DNA from: Ceratorhiza oryzae-sativae
Taxonomy: Eukaryota > Basidiomycota > Agaricomycetes > Cantharellales > Ceratobasidiaceae
Assembly (NCBI GenBank): GCA_030998015.1
Contig: JARWMV010000129.1
Coordinates: 1-40,799, forward strand
Direction of reading: 5' to 3'
Length of the DNA: 40,799 nucleotides
Notes under the pieces: model-generated
The model's database searches: none
What the model was told of the DNA's origin: nothing
The model's input: only the letters and a program-made list of their open reading frames with translations
Shown here: in pieces, positions 37,647 through 40,799 of the stretch
Position numbering within the stretch: position 1 is the first letter of the stretch
Layout: every line of letters begins with the position of its first letter
Translations under genes and position numbers: made by a program

Positions 37647-37680
37647 CCGCCTCCTGGATCTCTAGAGATCCAGGGAGCGG
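37647..37680 (-). repeat. K2 palindrome, 34 nt
   Basis: An inverted copy of K1. It disrupts the frame between the ATG and the GIY-YIG domain. Confidence 0.85.
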
Positions 37681-37910
37681 AGTATCTTATTCTGATCTGC
37701 AAAACCAAAAAAAAACAAATTTTCTTGGAAAATAACCAAAAATCAGGTATCTACTGTTTGACAAATAATCTTACAGGGTTCAAATATATCGGAAGCTCAA
37801 CAAACTTGGCTAAAAGATTTGTAACTTATTTTTCTAATATTCTTTTGCAAAAAATAACTACAAAATCCAAAAGTATCATAAGTTCTGCTTTACTGAAAAA
37901 TGGTTTATCT

Positions 37911-38170
37911 AACCCTCGAGCCGGCCGCGCTGGGGACGGTAAGCGGGTTAGTCTTTGACTAACCCCTGCCGGACATCTGCGATGACCGAGTCGGTTTTGG
38001 GCCCTAGTGCCCCCCAAACATGTGCAGCTACGCTGCATTGTTTGGGGGGCATCCACCCCCCAAATGAAGCAATTACGGGGCCTCTAAAATAGCTTTGCTA
38101 TTTTAAGTGGCCCCTAATTGCATCATTGGGGGTCTACGGGCATCCATTCGGGCGGTCCCAGCGCGACGGT
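37911..38170 (-). repeat. H7 rearranged element with nested C palindrome
   Basis: Family H ends (CCTCGAG...GCGACGG) enclose a different interior: a GGGTTAGTC/GACTAACCC hairpin, a GCAGCTACGCTGC hairpin and a CCCCCAAATGAAGCAATTAC stem. It splits NGLSN from FKLDIL. Confidence 0.75.
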
Positions 38171-38462
38171 TTTTAAATTGGACATACTAGAATATTGTGA
38201 TTCAAAGGATGTCGTATCTCGAGAACAACACTATATTGATTTTTTAAACCCTGAGTACAACATATTAAAAAAAGCTTATTCTTCATTAGGATATAAGCAC
38301 ACTGAAGAAACTCTAGAAAAAATGAGAACGGTACCACGGAAAAAATTTTCAAAGGAAACTTTAGAACTACTTCAATCTCATCTGGCCAAAATTAATTTAG
38401 AAAAAGGTTATAAAGTAATTGTATTCGATAATAATACAAAAATTGCACAAACTTTTGATTCT

Positions 38463-38634
38463 CCGCGCGCGTTAGTTGCTGGTGGGACTTGTCCCACCAA
38501 CCAACGTGAGCAATCGCAACCGTTTGCGATTGCTAGTGCGCGGCATAATATCGATATTTAGCCGCCGGCTGAAAATGACGAACGGTCGTCATTTTCTACG
38601 AGGGAATCTTTAGGATTCCCTCTAACGCCGGCGG
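38463..38634 (+). repeat. A15, family A element
   Basis: A 172-nt copy within the GIY-YIG gene 37613-39474. Confidence 0.9.
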
Positions 38635-38902
38635 GCTAGCGAATCTACAAAATTAGATACTAAAAGTTTAGTCAAACTGGATAATTCTCTTAGAGATAAA
38701 TCAATAAGTAGTATTACCGACCTTTACAGAAATAGATTTTGGGTACGAATATTAAGAACCGGGGAAACAACAAATTCTTTTAACAATCAGATAGAAAGTT
38801 TAAAAAGATTGACGCCTAACAGCTATGTCGAGCCTATATCTGTGCAAGAAGCTTGGACTACAAATTCAAGCTCCGATTTTACAGGGCTTGCACTAAAAAC
38901 AG

Positions 38903-39172
38903 TTGACCCCCAATGATTGCAATGCATTATTGGGGGGCTACCCCCCAATGATTGCATTGCATTATTGGGGGGCTACCCCCAATGATTACAATGACCTCCC
39001 AATGCGTTACCAAGCCTGTAAGGCCCAAAACCACCGTAAAGGTGTTTTTGGAAACACCTTCACGGTGGTTTTGGGCCCTACGGGCCAACGTATTGGGAGG
39101 GCCATTACATTATTGGGGGGCTACTGCCCCCCAAACAATGCAGCGTAGCTGCACATGTTTGGGGGTCAGTTG
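38903..39172 (+). repeat. C element array with nested hairpin
   Basis: Three CCCCCAATGATT units are followed by a large palindrome in which GGCCCAAAACCACCGT/ACGGTGGTTTTGGGCC is nested within GCCTGTAAGGC. GTTG stands at both borders. Confidence 0.75.
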
Positions 39173-39300
39173 TTGTTAATATTAAAACAAATGAGATTAA
39201 AGAATATAGTTCCATAAGAAAAGCTGCTATGAGTCTAAAAACAAGTTGTCCTACAATCCATAGATACATAAAATCAAAAAAAATTTTCCAAAATTTATAT

Positions 39301-39456
39301 GACCCGTGCACGCCTGCGAACGCCTTGGCTTAAGCCAAGGCGGCCCTGGCGTGCGCGCGGCTCGCCGCGAACGCGGCCTCGATATCCATTACCCCTCGGG
39401 TCAACAGCATGTATTTATATATAAATACAATGCTGGTTGACCCTAAGCGGGGGTAT
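39301..39456 (-). repeat. B8, family B element, inverted
   Basis: The long form, seven codons before the GIY-YIG stop. ATGA stands at both borders (TATATGACCC / GGTATGAAATC). Confidence 0.85.
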
Positions 39457-39606
39457 GAAATCTCTTTAAAATAGAATAAAACCCCTCTTCCAGATCATTA
39501 GATCCAGAGGAAGGTCATGTTAAGTTCTGGAAGGTCGAAGGCTGTTCGAGGCCCGGATGATATTATGGTTACCCTGAAAATCCTGGGTACTTTTTCTTCT
39601 ATGTAG

Positions 39607-39899
39607 CTTATAAGCGATGATGGAGGTTACACACAATATGGTGTGAGAATAGCAACTAATAATTTTACTCTATCAGAAGTAGAATATTTAAAGAATTTAT
39701 TAACTAATAAATTTGGCTTAAATTGTACTGTGCAAAAAATACATTTAGATAATAAATATTCTATTTACTGGCCCTGCCTGGCAACTGCGCTTTAGCGCAC
39801 GTCTTGGCAGGGATTAAAAAGGAATCTTTGAGCAGATTAAAAGAATTAATACTTCCACATTTGCATCCTTCAATGTACTACAAATTGGGTATAACATAA
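39607..39899 (+). pseudogene. LAGLIDADG_2 C-terminal fragment split by D7
   Basis: LISDDGGYTQYGVRIATNNF to NNKYSIYW, then D7 (39772-39812, inverted), then IKKESLSRLKELILPHLHPS with MYYKLGIT and stop. The N-terminal motif is missing from the adjacent sequence. Confidence 0.7.
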
Positions 39900-39949
39900 A
39901 TCATCGTTTTTCAAGATATAGTTATTCTATACAACAATAAATTATTTAA

Positions 39950-40173
39950 TATGAATTAAGTATATTTGATAGTCGTGAGAATATTAAAACATTCTCTAAG
40001 AGTTCGACGGAACTTTTTAAAGATAAAGTATAACTCTTGTTAACTCTAGCGTTAGCTTTTGGCTTGACCAGCATGCTTAACTGAGAGACCCATAAGTCAA
40101 CCAGATACGAAAGTAGGGCATAATGATCCGGCGGTATATTATGGAATAGCCGTCGCACAATAGATAAAAGTTA
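39950..40173 (+). rRNA. rnl: rnl exon, LSU rRNA domain V (earlier part)
   Basis: GAGAGACCCATAAGTC, CGAAAGTAGGGCATAATGATCC, GGCGGTATATTATGG and CCGTCGCACAATAGATAAAAG match LSU rRNA around E. coli 2360-2440. The 5' border is uncertain. The next conserved block (GGGATAACAGG) is absent, so an intron starts at about 40173. This exon precedes the one at window position 1 in normal rRNA order. Confidence 0.8.
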
Positions 40174-40241
40174 TAAATTTTCAATTATTAATTAGCCACC
40201 GTTGAGATATTTAAAATGAACAAGTGTTGCACAAAAGATAA

Positions 40242-40727
40242 ATAAAAGAAATAGTAATTCATGTATTGTGATTTTGTATATCAAATTTCACATTTGCTTG
40301 AAACTAATCATAGTTACGAGGCTTACTCCGCGCGCGTTAGTTGCTGGTGGGACTTGTCCCACCAACCAACGTGAGCAATCGCAACCGTTTGCGATTGCTA
40401 GTGCGCGGCATAATATCGATATTTAGCCGCCGGCTGAAAATGACGAACGGTCGTCATTTTCTACGAGGGAATCTTTAGGATTCCCTCTAACGCCGGCGGA
40501 GTATCGTTCTGAAGTTTTCGGTAGAGATTCAATCTTTATCTAGGAAACATGCCGTTTTGTATAGAATATTATACCTTCAGTCTAAAGTAGGTCTGATAAG
40601 ACCACGAATAGATATGGGGGCTATGCTTATGCGAGCAGCAGATGAACCAAATTTCGATTCCGAAAATTGGGGACAGTTTTGAGTTTTAGATATAAAATAA
40701 TCAGAACAAAATAACTCGTGTTTTCAC
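40242..40727 (+). ncRNA. R2: structured leader copy
   Basis: The R blocks ACTAATCATAGTTACGAGGC, GCAGCAGATGAACC, GGGGACAGTTTTGAG and AACTCGTGTTTTCAC are present. Stem CCAAATTTCG/CGAAAATTGG is kept. A16 sits in the loop after GAGGCTTACT, the same loop that carries an E palindrome in R4 and a plain hairpin in R1 and R3. It ends 17 nt before an ATG. Confidence 0.5.
40328..40499 (+). repeat. A16, family A element
   Basis: A complete 172-nt copy inside R2. Confidence 0.9.
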
Positions 40728-40799
40728 TTTTCAATAAATATATAATGTTTTACATCAAATTAAAATTTTCAACAACTCAACATGTCAGATATAGCTCAA

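Larger units (their letters stand above)
37613..39474 (+). pseudogene. GIY-YIG endonuclease carrying five insertions
   Basis: Order: MKNTNNLNTVNP; K2 (34 nt); SYSDLQNQKK...NQKSGIYCLTNNLTGFKYIG with SSTNLAKRF; an H/C composite (37911-38170); LDILEYCDSKDVVSREQHYI to IAQTFDS; A15; ESTKLDTKSL to LALKTV; a C element (38903-39172); VVNIKTNEIKEYSSIRKAAM with its IENR1 motif; B8; EISLK and stop. K2 shifts the frame by one and its removal alone restores it. No independent lesion is seen. Confidence 0.8.
40174..40799 (+). other. rnl intron, 5' part, near L2440
   Basis: It starts after GATAAAAGTTA and continues to the window end. It contains R2 and the beginning of a frame, MFYIKLKFSTTQHVRYSS (ATG at 40745), likely an endonuclease N-terminus. 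Confidence 0.6.

Noticed and set aside
40745..40799. The window end as rRNA continuing into position 1 (CTCAACATGTC resembling the conserved CTCGATGTC)
   Set aside because: The match needs several gaps, and the stretch also reads as a typical endonuclease N-terminus placed 17 nt after R2. Kept only as a possibility for circular joining.

Overview
The window looks like fungal mitochondrial DNA. It holds the 3' part of the large rRNA gene (rnl), a complete atp6, a complete but intron-split small rRNA gene (rns), the first three exons of cox2 and one or two tRNAs, all on the + strand. These are embedded in group I and group II introns that carry LAGLIDADG and GIY-YIG homing endonuclease genes (HEGs). 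The Cox2 N-terminus, and downstream copies of the atp6 3' end that travel with endonuclease genes, point to an early-diverging fungus, most like arbuscular-mycorrhizal or other Mucoromycota lineages. That placement is inference from remembered family features. TGG is the only tryptophan codon seen, and reading frames close with TAA or TAG.

Layout: 1-3461, rnl from late domain V to the 3' end, with two introns separated by a 12-nt micro-exon. 3462-6483, gene-free and packed with GC-rich palindromes. 6484-12322, atp6, then two rounds of [endonuclease gene + atp6 C-terminal copy] and an endonuclease fragment. 12323-16989, endonuclease wrecks, tRNA-Arg and repeats. 16990-25577, rns in five exons; its four introns include a group II intron with a LAGLIDADG gene. 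25578-28392, a tRNA-Val-like remnant, a free-standing GIY-YIG gene and tRNA-Val. 28393-33867, cox2 exons 1-3 with GIY-YIG and LAGLIDADG introns. 33868-39950, endonuclease genes and repeats, including one endonuclease gene inserted inside another. 39950-40173, an earlier part of rnl domain V, followed by another intron.

The sequence is dominated by at least ten families of GC-rich palindromic elements. The largest (family A, 172 nt, 16 near-identical copies) is built of two consecutive three-way-junction folds. Smaller families (B, C, D, G, H, I, J, K) are flanked by short direct repeats or have their own preferred flanks, and they nest inside one another's hairpin loops. They sit in introns, endonuclease genes and spacers. 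None was seen inside a functional exon. At several sites, removing the element rejoins an otherwise intact endonuclease reading frame.

Two further signals stand out. A conserved, apparently structured leader of about 350 nt (here 'R') occurs four times, each ending 16-17 nt before the start codon of a different endonuclease gene. The rnl and cox2 genes are both discontinuous: cox2 breaks off after exon 3, and rnl segments lie at opposite ends of the window. This implies trans-splicing, a circular junction or a repeat-driven assembly join.
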